Shown here piece after piece: positions 8,876 through 18,241 of a DNA stretch of 64,000 nucleotides (its first letter is position 1; each line of letters starts with the position of its first letter). The notes under the pieces are model-generated. The model saw only the letters and a list, made by a program, of their open reading frames with translations, ran no database searches and was not told the origin of the DNA. Made by a program: the position numbers and the translations under genes. The stretch is from Paenibacillus luteus (GTDB lineage Bacteria > Bacillota > Bacilli > Paenibacillales > Paenibacillaceae). The stretch lies in assembly GCF_006542765.1 (NCBI RefSeq), contig NZ_SKCD01000022.1:124001-188000 (forward strand), read 5' to 3'.

Positions 8876-9172
8876 ATGATTATTATTCATGCAGGACTCG
8901 CAGTAAAACCTGAGCAAGAGCAAGCTTTTCTGGAGGCTGTTAATCTGCTCATTCCGGCTTCGCGTGCCGAAGAAGGAAATATCAGCTATGCTCTCCTGAA
9001 AGATACGGAGAAGGACCATCGCTATACGATGGTCGAATTGTGGAAAGACGTGGAGGCAACCACCGCACATAATACCAGCGCGCACTTCACTGCCTTTGTC
9101 CAGAAAGCGCAAGCTTACCTAGCTGCGCCAATGGATCTCCAAGTGTTCAATGGGGAACAGATCAATCGTTAA
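8876..9172 (+). CDS. Antibiotic biosynthesis monooxygenase (ABM) family, YgiN-like putative quinol monooxygenase
   Basis: A 98-residue ferredoxin-like dimeric alpha+beta barrel. IIIHAGLAVKPEQEQAFLEAV, ISYALLKDTEKDHRYTMVELWKD and the closing HFTAFVQKA stretch are typical of YgiN-type quinol monooxygenases. AAGGAAGGTG precedes the ATG. It lies 27 nt after the nitroreductase, in a three-gene operon for quinone handling: one gene reduces the quinone, this one may act on the quinol. Confidence 0.88.
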   Translation: MIIIHAGLAVKPEQEQAFLEAVNLLIPASRAEEGNISYALLKDTEKDHRYTMVELWKDVEATTAHNTSAHFTAFVQKAQAYLAAPMDLQVFNGEQINR

Positions 9173-9194
9173 CATGCAAGTACTGGATATGAGA

Positions 9195-9210
9195 GGGGCA
9201 CGTTAGCCCC
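9195..9210. terminator. Small hairpin between convergent genes
   Basis: GGGGC-ACGTTA-GCCCC lies between the MarR operon and the convergent response regulator. There is no T-run on either strand, so it is a weak terminator candidate at best. Confidence 0.35.
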
Positions 9211-9258
9211 TAACCTCTTCCACCAACCTAGGCACCGGTCTATATATGGCGAGCTTCA

Positions 9259-10863
9259 TTAGCTCTGCGTTCTTTCACGATATTCCGAGGGAGAGACTCC
9301 CGCATACCGTTTAAAAAAGGTCGAAAAATAATTCGCATCCGTAAAACCAAGTCGAACTGCCACCTCGTATAGTTTAACCTCTCGATCCAAAAGCAGCTGC
9401 TTCGCTTTCTCCACTCTTGTTTGAGTAATGAATTCTTTAATCGTCTCGCCACGCTGCTTCTTGAAATAGGAGCATAAATAGGTTTCACTGAGATTAACAT
9501 GATCTGCAATTTGTTGAATGTTAAAACCATTCTCATGAAAATGGGAATGAATATAACGAATAATTTCCCTCATTTTGCTCAAGCCTTGCTCCGTATGGCC
9601 GGATTTCATCTCATAGAAGAGCTGCAAAAACGATAGCAGATATCTTCTCAGATTTTCTAAATTCGAGATTCTGTCGATCTCTTTCCAAATATATCGCCTT
9701 TCCGTATCGTGTGTCAGCTCTTTCAAACCTTGTTGTACAGCAACTTCCAAAATAGCAAGTAGAAACTGGAAGTACGTATCCTTGACACGTACGATATCAA
9801 TGTCCACATGCTCCCTCGCGCGTTCCGTTAATTTATCAATGGATTGTTTGACCGCATCCAAATTGCCTTTTCGAAGCTCATCTCTCGTTATGCGTACATC
9901 TTCCCAATTGGTTTCAAGCGGGGTATGAACCGCGTTCACATCATTGGAAAATATAGGTTTTAAACCCTCGACGTAAAATTGCATAAAGCCGGCTTTGCGA
10001 GCGGATTGATAAGAAATCGGAATATCATCCAGCTCATGCACAACCTCTCCAATGCCGAGCCTTACTTCGATGTTGTGCCCAGCAATCGCTTTCAACTCTG
10101 CATAAAGTGAATCAATAATCTCTCGATTGTCACGAAACGAACTCCGGTACGCCCCTGACATTATGATTATTAAAAAATGATTGGAATCAAAGCCGAACAA
10201 CGCGCGGTATCCACGTAATTGCGGCTCCGTATTCAACGTAAATAACAACTGTTCCTGCACCAGAGCTGGATCTTCAGGAAGATAGGCGGGACTCCAATAC
10301 AATAAGGCGGAAAGCACGGTATACGGGCCTTGCGAAGGCAATAAGAACGTTTCTGTACTTTGCAAAGCAGGTCGAACATGTACAGATGTTGGGACAGCAA
10401 TAAGCTTGCGTACCATCTCTTGCCTTAAGAAAGGCAAGCCATGATCAAATCCTGCCTTCAATTGCTCGTCCTCGGATTTTTTCTTGCGTTCTTCGCATTT
10501 TAATTGAATAGCCGTTAAAATCACAGATTTAACTTCATCCAAATTGACCGGTTTCTCAATATAATTCAAGGCTTTCAAATGGATCGCCGCTTTCAAGTAT
10601 TCCTTATCCGAAAATCCACTTAAAAATATGAAAATCGAAGTCGGATCAATGGCTTGATATTGCTGGGCGAACTCAATGCCGTTCATCTTGGGCATCCGAA
10701 CATCACAAAGCACAATATCCGGCCGCACTTCTCTTGCCGTGTCCAAAGCCATTAAGCCATTACGGGCAGTGAACACCTGATGGATGCCTAACTCTTCCCA
10801 AGGAATATATTTTTTCAACATCTCTCTCGTTCTTTCCTCGTCATCCACGATCATTAACTTCAT
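9259..10863 (-). CDS. Response regulator with AraC-type DNA-binding domain, YesN type
   Basis: A 534-residue regulator. The receiver domain at 1-120 has MIVDDEE, the phospho-acceptor in IVLCDVRMPKMNG, and the Lys in NYIEKPVN. A long linker follows, and then the C-terminal AraC double HTH (NIQQIADHVNLSETYLCSYF, LYEVAVRLGFTDANYFSTFFKRYAGVSPSEYRE). AAGGGGGTCGCAGCAA precedes the ATG. It lies 186 nt downstream of the sugar-binding lipoprotein and permeases; the matching kinase is probably the YesM-type gene at 18242-20029, eight kilobases away across the same locus. An insertion of the GH43 and binding-protein genes may have separated the pair. Confidence 0.92.
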   Translation of the reverse strand: MKLMIVDDEERTREMLKKYIPWEELGIHQVFTARNGLMALDTAREVRPDIVLCDVRMPKMNGIEFAQQYQAIDPTSIFIFLSGFSDKEYLKAAIHLKALNYIEKPVNLDEVKSVILTAIQLKCEERKKKSEDEQLKAGFDHGLPFLRQEMVRKLIAVPTSVHVRPALQSTETFLLPSQGPYTVLSALLYWSPAYLPEDPALVQEQLLFTLNTEPQLRGYRALFGFDSNHFLIIIMSGAYRSSFRDNREIIDSLYAELKAIAGHNIEVRLGIGEVVHELDDIPISYQSARKAGFMQFYVEGLKPIFSNDVNAVHTPLETNWEDVRITRDELRKGNLDAVKQSIDKLTERAREHVDIDIVRVKDTYFQFLLAILEVAVQQGLKELTHDTERRYIWKEIDRISNLENLRRYLLSFLQLFYEMKSGHTEQGLSKMREIIRYIHSHFHENGFNIQQIADHVNLSETYLCSYFKKQRGETIKEFITQTRVEKAKQLLLDREVKLYEVAVRLGFTDANYFSTFFKRYAGVSPSEYRERTQS

Positions 10864-11004
10864 TTGCTGCGACCCCCTTGCTGTAAGACTTCAAACCGTC
10901 TAGCATTTTCTTTCATTATTACCGATGAAATGCGCATCTGTCGAGGTATCTTCTCCGCATACAACTCTGACCTCATCCATTTAAATGCCTAGACTGCATT
11001 TAGA

Positions 11005-11036
11005 TAAAAAGCCGCGCCCTTGAGAAGGGAACGGCT
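11005..11036 (-). terminator. Rho-independent terminator after the binding-protein gene
   Basis: On the minus strand AGCCG-TT-CCCTT / AAGGG-CG-CGGCT forms an interrupted 12-bp stem followed by TTTTTATC, 13 nt past the stop of the lipoprotein gene. Confidence 0.75.
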
Positions 11037-11049
11037 GTTATCTACTATA

Positions 11050-12663
11050 CTAACCTTTGTTAGCCAAAAATGCTGCTGCTTGTGTTTCTACTTCCTTTTT
11101 CACCTTATCGATACCAGCTGCATTCATTTTGGATACCAGCGTATCAAATGACTGGTTAACATCCTTAACCGCTCCGATTGCTATCGGAAGGAAATACTGG
11201 GAGGATACGTTTTTCAAATTTGCGATTTCGGATTTAACGCTTTCCGAGTTGAACGTAAAGCCGAGATAGGTGGCGGGAAGAAGATAATCTTTGATTTGAT
11301 TATTCAGCTCCACATAGGCGTCCGTCCAATCGGCATTCGGTTTGAACAAGTCTTTATCTACGAACCAGAAACCAGCAGCATCTGCTGGGTAACTATTATT
11401 CTCCGACGTAACGCCTTCTGGGAGCGTCAATTTATCGTCAGCCGTAATCGCATAGTTTTTCCCTTCAATCCCGTAGTACATCAAGTAAACATAAGATTCA
11501 TCCTGCATAATAAGGTCAAGCGCTTGCAATGCACGATCCGGGTTTTTCGAATTAGCGGCAATGGCTACTCCGTTGTTCAACCAGCTGTTTGAAGGTGCAT
11601 GGCCTGATGGTGAAAGTACTGGCATAATGTATGTCTCGATTCCTTTGTCTTGGCAGCTTGCAAGCATCGATTGGACATCAATGGAGTTGGCGAAAGCTAC
11701 GCCTGACTTTCCTTCACAGAAATTGTCTTTGGAACGGATTTTGTTGGAATATGGGTTCTTGTTCACATAACCTGCGTCATACCATTTTTTCATCGTTTCA
11801 GCTGCATATTTGAATGAGCCTTGGATCGGTTCATCCGTAATACTGAGGATTTTGCCGCTTGCATCTTCCTGATCCGTATAGACACCTACGCCTGATGGAT
11901 CTCCAGAATCATGCGGTGCACCTGGATATGCAAATTTCTCTTGAACCAATGCGCCAAATGGTGCAGGTAGATCATATTGTGAATCCAAGTTAAGCGGTGT
12001 CATATCTGGGTAGTCTTTTTTGATGGCTGCAAAATAGGGCTCTAATTCTGACATTTTGGTAGGATTCGTTAATCCAACTTGATCTAGAATATCTTGGCGA
12101 AGGACGACCACACCTACTTTGCGGTCAGGAGTTGTTGTCGGAATCATGTATTGCTTTCCGTTGACTTCAGCAGCTTTATAGGCAGCCGGATCTTGCTTAG
12201 CGTAATATTTAGGCATAAATGACTTCAGCATATTCTCTTCCAGAGGCAGGAATGAGCCTTTGTTAGCCTCCGATACGTAAAAATTCCAGTCTGCCGCGAA
12301 TACGAAGTCAACGTCTTGTCCGGAAGCAAGCACAAGCGGATATTTGGAGCCTACGTCTCCCCAGCCGATGTAATTCAGCTCAACCGTAGCATTGATATCT
12401 TTTTTAAGCTTTTCATTCAAAGCGGCTAACACATCCGGCATGCCTTTCGGAGCTTCACCGAGCACATAACCAACGATCTTCACTTCTTTGGAGTTATCCG
12501 GTTTGCCTTCATCGGTTGATGCGGGCTCCGTCGATCCATTAGTGCTGGCTGGCGTATTACTTGAGGCGTCTTTGTCATTATTCCCGCTGCAGGCAGCAAG
12601 TACAAATACGAACATCACCACAAGAACTAAAACAGAAAGACTGCTTTTTCTGAATGCTTTCAT
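11050..12663 (-). CDS. Sugar-binding lipoprotein of ABC importer (DUF3502 type)
   Basis: A 537-residue extracellular solute-binding protein. The signal peptide ends in the lipobox LAAC (Cys25), followed by a Ser/Thr/Asn-rich linker. The body has the family-1 binding-protein fold (VKIVGYVLGEAPKGMPDVL, DVDFVFAADWNFYVSEANKG). The C-terminal ~130 residues (YLGFTFNSESVKSEIANLKNV...) match the DUF3502-type tail of LplA-like proteins. AGGGGAGG lies upstream of the ATG. It is the third gene after two permeases. A clear paralogue lies at 16635-18185, sharing long blocks such as NYIGWGD, PTTTPDRKV/PTSTPDRKV and GVAIAANSKNP. Confidence 0.92.
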   Translation of the reverse strand: MKAFRKSSLSVLVLVVMFVFVLAACSGNNDKDASSNTPASTNGSTEPASTDEGKPDNSKEVKIVGYVLGEAPKGMPDVLAALNEKLKKDINATVELNYIGWGDVGSKYPLVLASGQDVDFVFAADWNFYVSEANKGSFLPLEENMLKSFMPKYYAKQDPAAYKAAEVNGKQYMIPTTTPDRKVGVVVLRQDILDQVGLTNPTKMSELEPYFAAIKKDYPDMTPLNLDSQYDLPAPFGALVQEKFAYPGAPHDSGDPSGVGVYTDQEDASGKILSITDEPIQGSFKYAAETMKKWYDAGYVNKNPYSNKIRSKDNFCEGKSGVAFANSIDVQSMLASCQDKGIETYIMPVLSPSGHAPSNSWLNNGVAIAANSKNPDRALQALDLIMQDESYVYLMYYGIEGKNYAITADDKLTLPEGVTSENNSYPADAAGFWFVDKDLFKPNADWTDAYVELNNQIKDYLLPATYLGFTFNSESVKSEIANLKNVSSQYFLPIAIGAVKDVNQSFDTLVSKMNAAGIDKVKKEVETQAAAFLANKG

Positions 12664-12729
12664 CTAAAAACCTCCCCTTATTTTGTTCAAGCTTTATTTA
12701 TATACATTCCGTTTGACTCGGAACCTATA

Positions 12730-13626
12730 TCAACCTTTGACTGCACCAATCGTGATGCCGCTAACGAAATACCGCTGTACGAAAGGGAAAACCATTACGA
12801 TCGGCCCCGTAGCAATGACGGTCATTGCCAGCTTAAATGTCTCTTTCGGAGTACTGACACTGGACACATGTTCAGACATCGCAGCAGATAAATTAATGGC
12901 TGAGAGCATCTTATAGAGAAGATACTGCAGCGGAATCAGTTGGTCCTTGCTTGTGAACATCATCGCTGTCCACCAGTCATTCCAATAAGCCAGAGCTGTG
13001 AAAACACCAATGGAAGCGAGTGCTGGCTTAGACAAAGGGATAACAAGCTGAAGGAATATGCGCAAATCTCCGGCTCCATCTATTTTCCCGGATTCAATCA
13101 ACGGCTCTGGGACAGAACCCTTGATGAAACTGCGTAAAATCAAGATGTACATGACATTGAACATCGGTCCTAGAATAAGCACATAATACGTGTTCGATAA
13201 ATGTAAATACCGGCTTAGCCAGATGTAGTAAGGGGCTAAGCCTCCGCTAAACAACGTTGTGAAGAACAGAAAAAATGACAGTGCATTCCGATATCTGAGC
13301 TCCTTCCTGCAGAGCACGTAGGCAGCCATCGTCGAGATAAACAGAGATACGACCGTTCCAATTATCGTGATGAGAATGGATACTTTATAAGCGGACAGGA
13401 CATCCTCAGGGAAACGAAAGATGAATTGGAACGCTTCAAGCGAAAACTCCCTCGGCCAAAACCAATAACCATCCTTTAAAACCGAGCTTTCTGACGAAAA
13501 GGCACCGGCAAGCAATACGATAAAGGGAAGTACACATACGAGTGCAATAATCGTAACCACGGCATACGAAATAGTTGTGTACACCGGAGAAGAATCTTTT
13601 TTACTTTTGACACTAAGACTGCTCAT
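12730..13626 (-). CDS. Carbohydrate ABC transporter permease, YtcP/MalG type
   Basis: The second membrane permease of the importer, about 298 aa with six hydrophobic helices. The ATPase-contact EAA loop is ESGKIDGAGDLRIFLQLVIPLSKP, and the C-terminus ends with the family-typical QRYFVSGITIGAVKG. The ATG at 13626 lies 8 nt after AAGAAGG; two upstream in-frame codons (GTG 13635, ATG 13632) sit too close to that site. It is 33 nt downstream of the LplB-type permease and 66 nt upstream of the binding-protein gene. No dedicated ATPase is nearby; such systems usually share an MsmK/MsmX-type ATPase encoded elsewhere. Confidence 0.92.
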   Translation of the reverse strand: MSSLSVKSKKDSSPVYTTISYAVVTIIALVCVLPFIVLLAGAFSSESSVLKDGYWFWPREFSLEAFQFIFRFPEDVLSAYKVSILITIIGTVVSLFISTMAAYVLCRKELRYRNALSFFLFFTTLFSGGLAPYYIWLSRYLHLSNTYYVLILGPMFNVMYILILRSFIKGSVPEPLIESGKIDGAGDLRIFLQLVIPLSKPALASIGVFTALAYWNDWWTAMMFTSKDQLIPLQYLLYKMLSAINLSAAMSEHVSSVSTPKETFKLAMTVIATGPIVMVFPFVQRYFVSGITIGAVKG

Positions 13627-13659
13627 AACCATCACCTTCTTGTCATTAGAATTGAACGT

Positions 13660-14634
13660 TTAAAACAATGCCTGATCTCTGTCATATTTGCGGACAAGCC
13701 AATTCGCTGTCAAAATAATAATTAACGTAAGTACCGATTGGTATAAGCCTACAGAAGAAGCCATCCCAAAGTCTGCCGTCCCCATCAACGATCGGAAAGC
13801 GAGTGTATCAATGATATCCGTAGCATCCATAAGAAGACCGTTGTTGCCGATCAATTGATAGAACATATCAAATTCTCCTCGCATAATCCGTCCCAAGCCA
13901 AGCAGAAGCAAAATGACCATAGTAGGCTTGAGCAGCGGAAGCGTGATTCGGGTAATCTTCTGGAATCGGGTAGCGCCGTCGATGGTAGCAGCCTCATAGA
14001 TTTCCTGATCGATGCCTACGATTGCCGCCAAGTAGAGTACGCTGCCGTAGCCTACCCACTTCCATACGTACATGAACGGAAGTATCACATACCAATAGCC
14101 TGAGTTCGAATAGATATCTAGCGCTTCCATGTGGAAATGCTCTAAAATTTTATTTACAATGCCATATTCATAATTCAAGAAATTGTATACAAATGCCGAT
14201 ACGGTTACCCATGAAATAAAATAAGGCAAAAACATTAAGGTCTGAGATAATTTTTTGTACCACTTCTTCTGAATCTCAGATATAAACACCGCCGCTGCAA
14301 TCGAGAAAAGCGTGTAGCAGCCAAGAAAAATGATGTTATAAACGATCGTATTTCGTGTAACGATCCAAGCCTTGCCTGAGTTAAAGAAATATTGGAAGTT
14401 ATCGAGCCCTACCCAAGGACTTGAGAATAGTCCACCTTTGACGGTATAAGATTGAAATGCCATGACGATCCCCGTCATCGGGATATAGGAAAAAATAATA
14501 AAATAGATCGCTATTGGCGCAAACATGAGATACAGCACCCTGTTGGAGCTCAAATCTTTGATAAGGCCCCACGTTTTTTTCTTTTGAAGAGGCTTCGTCA
14601 AATCTCCCTTTTGGACGTTCGTGTTCAACTTCAT
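13660..14634 (-). CDS. Sugar ABC transporter permease, LplB type
   Basis: About 324 residues with an initial helix (YLMFAPIAIYFIIFSYIPMTGIVMAFQSY), several further helices, and the EAA loop EAATIDGATRFQKITRITLP. It starts the transport operon (permease-permease-binding protein). GGAAGGTGAT overlaps the start region, so the exact start (ATG 14634, GTG 14637 or TTG 14628) is uncertain. The gene diverges from the secreted GH43 enzyme across a 306-nt region with a cre-like box, suggesting coordinate induction of extracellular cleavage and uptake. Confidence 0.9.
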   Translation of the reverse strand: MKLNTNVQKGDLTKPLQKKKTWGLIKDLSSNRVLYLMFAPIAIYFIIFSYIPMTGIVMAFQSYTVKGGLFSSPWVGLDNFQYFFNSGKAWIVTRNTIVYNIIFLGCYTLFSIAAAVFISEIQKKWYKKLSQTLMFLPYFISWVTVSAFVYNFLNYEYGIVNKILEHFHMEALDIYSNSGYWYVILPFMYVWKWVGYGSVLYLAAIVGIDQEIYEAATIDGATRFQKITRITLPLLKPTMVILLLLGLGRIMRGEFDMFYQLIGNNGLLMDATDIIDTLAFRSLMGTADFGMASSVGLYQSVLTLIIILTANWLVRKYDRDQALF

Positions 14635-14818
14635 CACCTTCCGTTTCGTTTCATTCTGCTGTTGTCTACCTCTCTATCCTAATAAATTCAAGAATCTCTC
14701 GATACGATCAAAAGTTATGATAATCTTTGAAAACTTTAGAAACGTTTATTACATGATCCCCCTTATGAATCATAACTTTTGAAAGAAAATGTTAAGATTA
14801 TAGCCTTATCACCTTGTA

Positions 14819-14832
14819 TGTAAGCGCTCTAT
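14819..14832. promoter_or_regulatory. cre-like box between divergent permease and GH43 genes
   Basis: TGTAAGCGCTCTAT matches 12 of 14 cre positions, with the palindromic core AAGCGCT. It lies in the 14635-14943 spacer, which has no gene but is AT-rich and holds both divergent promoters. Confidence 0.45.
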
Positions 14833-14943
14833 AATAATTCTGCACCATCTCTTTAAGCAGCTATATTACTCAGGAATGGAGGAAATGTATTACCATAACG
14901 GTCAATAGCGTGTCCGCGATTCCAATTTGAGAGGATGTTGTAA

Positions 14944-16464
14944 ATGAAAACCGGTTACCGGATCTTCATGCTGATGAATGGCTTTTTTCTTCTTTTTACT
15001 GCTGTTTTTTTCTTGGGTGCAAAGACAACAAGCGCGGCAAGTCAAACCATCACAAACGATGTGTTCTGGAAGGATACCTCGAATAATCCGATCTATTCCC
15101 AAGGCGGAGGAATTTTAAAGGTAGGAAATACGTATTACTGGTATGGGGTTAAATATAACGGAGCTGTAACCTACTATAATAATCCAACCTCCAAAAACAG
15201 CGATACAAGCTTTAATTCGGTTACCTGCTATTCCTCAACAGACTTGGTTAATTGGACCTTCGAGGGAAATGTAATAAATGGGGCTACCAATGGATCAACG
15301 TGGGATGCCGATTGGCTCGGCAGGCTCGGTGTCGCTTACAATAGCAACACGAATCAATATGTATTAATCACTCAGTATGTGGGTCCTGAAGGAAGTGGAA
15401 TAGCATTCGCAACCAGCAGTACACCTACCGGACCATTTTCCTTTCATCATGTACAAACCGCCATTACGAACGTTGTGAATAATATGTCTGGAGATCAGAC
15501 TGTTTTTATTGATGACGACGGCAAAGCTTACTTAGTATTCAGCAATACCAGCGGACGCAATAATTTGTACGTTGCACCGCTTCGCTCTTCGGACTATTTG
15601 AATGTCGAGCCGGCAACGAGGATATATAGAAGCACCATAGGCGGGCGCGAAGGCAACGTTATGTTCAAATACAATGGCGTTTATTATTTTTGTTCCTCTG
15701 ATCTGCATGGCTGGAATGCCTCCCATTCCTACTACATGACCTCTACGAGCTTATTCGGCCCTTATTCAGCAGAACAGGTCATGCCTGGCACAGACAACGA
15801 TTTCTCTCATGTTACGCAAACAGGGATGATGATACCGGTTCAAGGCTCTAGTGGAACGACGATCTTGTTTGCTGGGGATCGATGGAGTAATTTCGCTGGC
15901 AATGGGATCGGATACAATCAGTGGATGCCTCTATCCTTTAACGGAACAACACCGACGCTTCAATCCTTAAGTCAATTTAATTTGGATGCGGCAGCGGGAA
16001 CATGGAGCATAGGAAGCGCCAATAACTTTGCGTTAAATCCAAGTTATGAAGCGGACCGCGTCTCTCAGATTGCATTGGCTGGCTGGTCCACTTGGAAGAA
16101 TACAACCGAAGATCCAAATAGCAATGTAACTGGAGGGCATACGGGCAGATGGGCGGGTCAGCAATACGCTGCTTCAGCCTACAGCGCCAGCCGCTACCAA
16201 ACTGTAAACAATCTTCCGAACGGCACTTATACATTAAAGGTTTGGGTACAAAGCAGCGGCGGACAAACCATCGCACAGATTTTTGTAAAAAACTACGGAG
16301 GCACAGAGAAAAATTATGCCATCAACAGCTCGATCGGCAGTTGGACGCAGATAACTATCTCCAATATTTTGGTAACGAACGGTTCGGCCCAAATAGGGGT
16401 TTACTCGGTTGCAAATGCGAATAATTGGGTGAAAGTGGATGATTGGTCGCTAATTAAAAATTAG
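14944..16464 (+). CDS. Secreted glycoside hydrolase family 43 with C-terminal carbohydrate-binding domain
   Basis: A 506-residue exported enzyme. The signal peptide is MKTGYRIFMLMNGFFLLFTAVFFLG with cleavage near TSA-ASQ. A five-blade propeller GH43 domain covers ~35-345: the N-terminal SQGGGILKVGNTYYWYG, the aspartate region GDQTVFIDDDGKAYLVFS, the probable acid Glu in GREGNVMFKYNG, and FAGDRW. The usual N-terminal catalytic Asp is absent; SQGGG occupies its place, as in exo-beta-1,3-galactanase-like (subfamily 24-type) members. The last ~145 residues (NFALNPSYEADRV... to VKVDDWSLIKN) form a jelly-roll, CBM-like domain. It would trim galactan or arabino-oligosaccharides outside the cell for the adjacent importer. 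The subfamily assignment is tentative. Confidence 0.88.
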   Translation: MKTGYRIFMLMNGFFLLFTAVFFLGAKTTSAASQTITNDVFWKDTSNNPIYSQGGGILKVGNTYYWYGVKYNGAVTYYNNPTSKNSDTSFNSVTCYSSTDLVNWTFEGNVINGATNGSTWDADWLGRLGVAYNSNTNQYVLITQYVGPEGSGIAFATSSTPTGPFSFHHVQTAITNVVNNMSGDQTVFIDDDGKAYLVFSNTSGRNNLYVAPLRSSDYLNVEPATRIYRSTIGGREGNVMFKYNGVYYFCSSDLHGWNASHSYYMTSTSLFGPYSAEQVMPGTDNDFSHVTQTGMMIPVQGSSGTTILFAGDRWSNFAGNGIGYNQWMPLSFNGTTPTLQSLSQFNLDAAAGTWSIGSANNFALNPSYEADRVSQIALAGWSTWKNTTEDPNSNVTGGHTGRWAGQQYAASAYSASRYQTVNNLPNGTYTLKVWVQSSGGQTIAQIFVKNYGGTEKNYAINSSIGSWTQITISNILVTNGSAQIGVYSVANANNWVKVDDWSLIKN

Positions 16465-16570
16465 TCATAACCAAGGTGAAACGACTGTCTCCGTAGATTA
16501 GCGGCGCAGCGCGTTACATTCCGAGAAATGTAGAGAAGGGATAGCGAAGTGGTATGCTTTCCTATATTTT

Positions 16571-16613
16571 TAAAAAAGAAGCCTGTTCTGACGAAATACG
16601 CCAGGCAGGCTTC
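16571..16613 (-). terminator. Rho-independent terminator after the second binding-protein gene
   Basis: GAAGCCTG (16578-16585) pairs with CAGGCTTC (16606-16613). On the minus strand the stem is followed by TTTTTTAAAAATA. The orientation suits the lipoprotein gene ending at 16635 rather than the GH43 gene. Confidence 0.75.
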
Positions 16614-16634
16614 AATGGATTAGAATAAATATGC

Positions 16635-18185
16635 TTATTGGCTCGCCAGAAATTCCGCCGCCTGCTTCTCAACCTCCCGCTTCACTTTATCAATACCCGC
16701 AGCTTTCAACTTGCCCTTTAACAATTCAAATGAGGCGTCGATATCATCCACTGCACCGATATAGATAGGCTGTGCATAAAGAGTCGAAGCCGCCTTTATG
16801 GCAGCAACTTCTGCTTTCACCTCCCTCGGATTAAACGAAAAGCCTAAATAGGTGGTTGGCTCCAAATAATCATTTATTTGATCTTGAAGCTTGATGTAGG
16901 AATCCGTCCACGTCGACATCAGCTTTAAACGATCTTTATTTACGAACCAAAAGCCGGAAGCATCCACAGGGTAGCTGTTTTCACCAGACAGGGATGATTC
17001 AAGACGCGCAATTGCCCCTTCAGCTGTCAATTTATAGTGCATTCCTTCCATGCCATAATAAGCCAGATTCACATAATCGGGATCTTCCATTATTAAATCA
17101 AGTGCTTCCATTGTACGCTCCGGATTTTTAGAATTAGCAGCAATGGCAACACCGTTGTTCAGCCAGCTTGTCTGTGTAACCTTACCGGATGGAAACAATA
17201 AAGGAAATGGATAGACATCGATTCCCTTCCGCTCACAAGCATCAAACACTGAAACCATATCATTGGAATTACCAAATGCAACACCTGACAGCCCCTCACA
17301 GAAAATATCTTTGGAGCGCACTTTGTTCGAGAATGGATTGCGATTAACATAACCTTTATCGTACCAGTCTTTCATTATGCTGGCCGCAAACTTCTGAATG
17401 CTGAGAACAGGCTCATCTATCATGCTGATTATTTTACCAGCGGGGTCCTCGTTGTCTGCTGTTATTCCTTGTGCCATTGGATCTCCAGAGTCAATAGGGG
17501 CTCCTCTCATGGCTAGCTTCTCAGACATTAAATACAAATACGGAAAAGGCAGTTCGAATTGCGAATCCAGATGAAGTGGGATCATGTCCGGACTCATCTT
17601 TTTTGCCGCTGCCAAATAAGGCTCGATTTCAGAAAACTTCGTAATCTCGGTCATACCCGCCTGCTCCATCACGTCTTTACGGAAAAGGGCCATACTGACT
17701 TTCCTGTCAGGCGTGGAAGTTGGAATCATATAGGGTATTCCATTCACGTAAGATGCTTGTAAAGCTTCTTGCGGCATATTCTCCATATGCAAAGGCATAT
17801 GCTTTCTAAGCAAATCCGGATCTAGCGGCAGGAAAGCTCCTTTTGCTGCTTCCGAAATATAATAGGCCCAATCCGCCGCGAAGATAAAATCGATCTCTTT
17901 TCCAGAGGATAGCACAAAAGGATATTTCGTCGCGAGGTCTCCCCATCCGATGTAATTCAACTCGAGAGTCGCATTGATGTCCTGTTTCAGCTTTTGATTA
18001 AGCTCTCGCAGCACACTGGGCATACCTTTCGGAACTTCACCAATTAAATATCCAGTAATTTTTACTTCTGTGGCATATTTCCGGGTCCCAGCTTTGAACT
18101 CCGACTGAGGATTATGATTGGAACATGCTGTCAAGATGAGCGCAAGCATGCTCAAAAAAAACATGCTTCTTTTTACGAAAGCCAA
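16635..18185 (-). CDS. Sugar-binding lipoprotein of ABC importer, paralogue (DUF3502 type)
   Basis: A 516-residue lipoprotein with lipobox LTAC (Cys21). It aligns along its whole length with the protein at 11050-12663: same order of blocks (LIGEVPKGMPSVL, NYIGWGD, FIFAADWAYYISEAAKGAFLPL, GVAFGNSNDM, WLNNGVAIAANSKNP, YLGFSFNPREVKAE). It stands alone with a kinase gene just upstream and its own terminator, without permeases. It may deliver a different ligand to the same permeases, or act as the ligand sensor for the neighbouring YesM-type kinase; both are inferences. Confidence 0.92.
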   Translation of the reverse strand: MAFVKRSMFFLSMLALILTACSNHNPQSEFKAGTRKYATEVKITGYLIGEVPKGMPSVLRELNQKLKQDINATLELNYIGWGDLATKYPFVLSSGKEIDFIFAADWAYYISEAAKGAFLPLDPDLLRKHMPLHMENMPQEALQASYVNGIPYMIPTSTPDRKVSMALFRKDVMEQAGMTEITKFSEIEPYLAAAKKMSPDMIPLHLDSQFELPFPYLYLMSEKLAMRGAPIDSGDPMAQGITADNEDPAGKIISMIDEPVLSIQKFAASIMKDWYDKGYVNRNPFSNKVRSKDIFCEGLSGVAFGNSNDMVSVFDACERKGIDVYPFPLLFPSGKVTQTSWLNNGVAIAANSKNPERTMEALDLIMEDPDYVNLAYYGMEGMHYKLTAEGAIARLESSLSGENSYPVDASGFWFVNKDRLKLMSTWTDSYIKLQDQINDYLEPTTYLGFSFNPREVKAEVAAIKAASTLYAQPIYIGAVDDIDASFELLKGKLKAAGIDKVKREVEKQAAEFLASQ

Positions 18186-18241
18186 CGCAATTCCTCCTTA
18201 TTCCATCTGCCTTTGTTCACTTTAACCTCATCCGAATAGCT

